From a bacterium (GTDB lineage: Bacteria; Zixibacteria; MSB-5A5; WJJR01), in contig DATMBC010000054.1 in the NCBI GenBank assembly GCA_035559435.1, forward strand, positions 1 to 55,589: a stretch of 55,589 nt of DNA. The letters are read 5' to 3'. Position 1 is the stretch's first letter, and each line of letters begins with the position of its first letter. The notes beneath the pieces are model-generated. The model did no database searches. It was not told the origin of the DNA and saw only the letters and a list, made by a program, of their open reading frames with translations. The position numbers and the translations under genes are program-made. Positions 55,416 through 55,589 of this stretch are shown piece after piece.

Positions 55416-55589
55416 TGGGCGCGGTCCACAGCCGCCATCTGGCGGCGCAATGCGGCAGAGAGGGCATCGGCGACCGCGTTCACATCGAGCTCCTCGAAGC
55501 AGTAACGGCGATCGCGGAAACAGGGCGCGCGTCCGTGGCGGTCGCATGGCGAACACCAGACACCCGAGTGAAAAGCGCGCGACCTCTCC
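55412..55589 (-). CDS. C-terminal fragment of a GT9 (LPS heptosyltransferase-type) glycosyltransferase
   Basis: Only the last 58 residues lie in the window; the 5' part is beyond the right edge. 'GVWCSPCDRHGRAPCFRD' and 'RRYCFEELDVNAVADALSAA' match the cysteine-bearing tail of GT9 family heptosyltransferases. It is coupled by ATGA overlap to gmhB, which supplies the heptose precursor. The identity is supported by tail pattern and context only. Confidence 0.65.
   Translation of the reverse strand, partial: ERSRAFHSGVWCSPCDRHGRAPCFRDRRYCFEELDVNAVADALSAALRRQMAAVDRAQ

Overview
The window is about 55.6 kb of high-GC (visibly above 60 %) bacterial chromosome with tightly packed, mostly co-directional genes. 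Lipid A/KDO genes (kdsA, kdsB, kdsC, kdsD, lptC), gmhB and a heptosyltransferase-type fragment indicate a Gram-negative cell with LPS. Large secreted proteins with cohesin-like folds, dockerin repeats and a C-terminal FlgD-like sorting domain ('ALEQNYPNPFN') are typical of uncultivated FCB-group phyla (Zixibacteria, KSB1, Eisenbacteria-like). That placement is inferred from domain style, not from a marker tree.

Layout: (1) 1-7553, minus: three secreted Ig/cohesin/dockerin proteins with long non-coding leaders. (2) 8544-21013, minus: kbl, acp, acsA, acpS, tdh, a CoA-acylating aldehyde dehydrogenase, a bacterial-microcompartment (BMC) shell protein, prmC, a small Tat-signal-like protein, tldE, tldD, prfA and rpmE. 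(3) 21165-30015, plus: a citrate-cleavage module (SucC-like subunit fused to a ferredoxin domain, SucD-like subunit, citryl-CoA-lyase-like protein), a degenerate HD protein, a GT-C-like membrane protein, a homoaconitase-type aconitase and an isocitrate-dehydrogenase-family enzyme. (4) 30128-36156, minus: lptC, kdsD, kdsC, kdsA, pyrG, kdsB, gatC. (5) 36296-40055, plus: acetyltransferase, M24 peptidase, thioesterase, Nudix hydrolase and three small proteins. (6) 40115-41934, minus: a retron-like reverse transcriptase cassette of lower GC. (7) 41984-48204, minus: nuoN, nuoM, nuoL, nuoK, nuoJ. (8) 48624 to the end, minus: a small membrane protein, an MrfA-type helicase, a degenerate archaemetzincin, ROK kinase, aminotransferase, gmhB and a GT9 fragment.

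How the genes work together: Tdh and Kbl form a threonine-to-glycine plus acetyl-CoA route. Unusually they sit with an ACP, its phosphopantetheinyl transferase, an acetyl-CoA synthetase, an acylating aldehyde dehydrogenase and a BMC shell protein, which suggests a compartmentalised or carrier-linked variant. The 21-30 kb module could run citrate to acetyl-CoA plus oxaloacetate, with aconitase and isocitrate dehydrogenase completing the 2-oxoglutarate-citrate segment (reductive TCA direction, inferred).

The strongest candidate for an undescribed system is the retron-like cassette at 40.1-41.9 kb: a reverse transcriptase with retron hallmarks, an overlapping XRE regulator, an unknown 93-residue basic protein, a structured leader of about 290 nt, a sigma70-like promoter and an operator-like dyad. 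The BMC-linked threonine locus and the ferredoxin-fused acyl-CoA-synthetase subunit come next.
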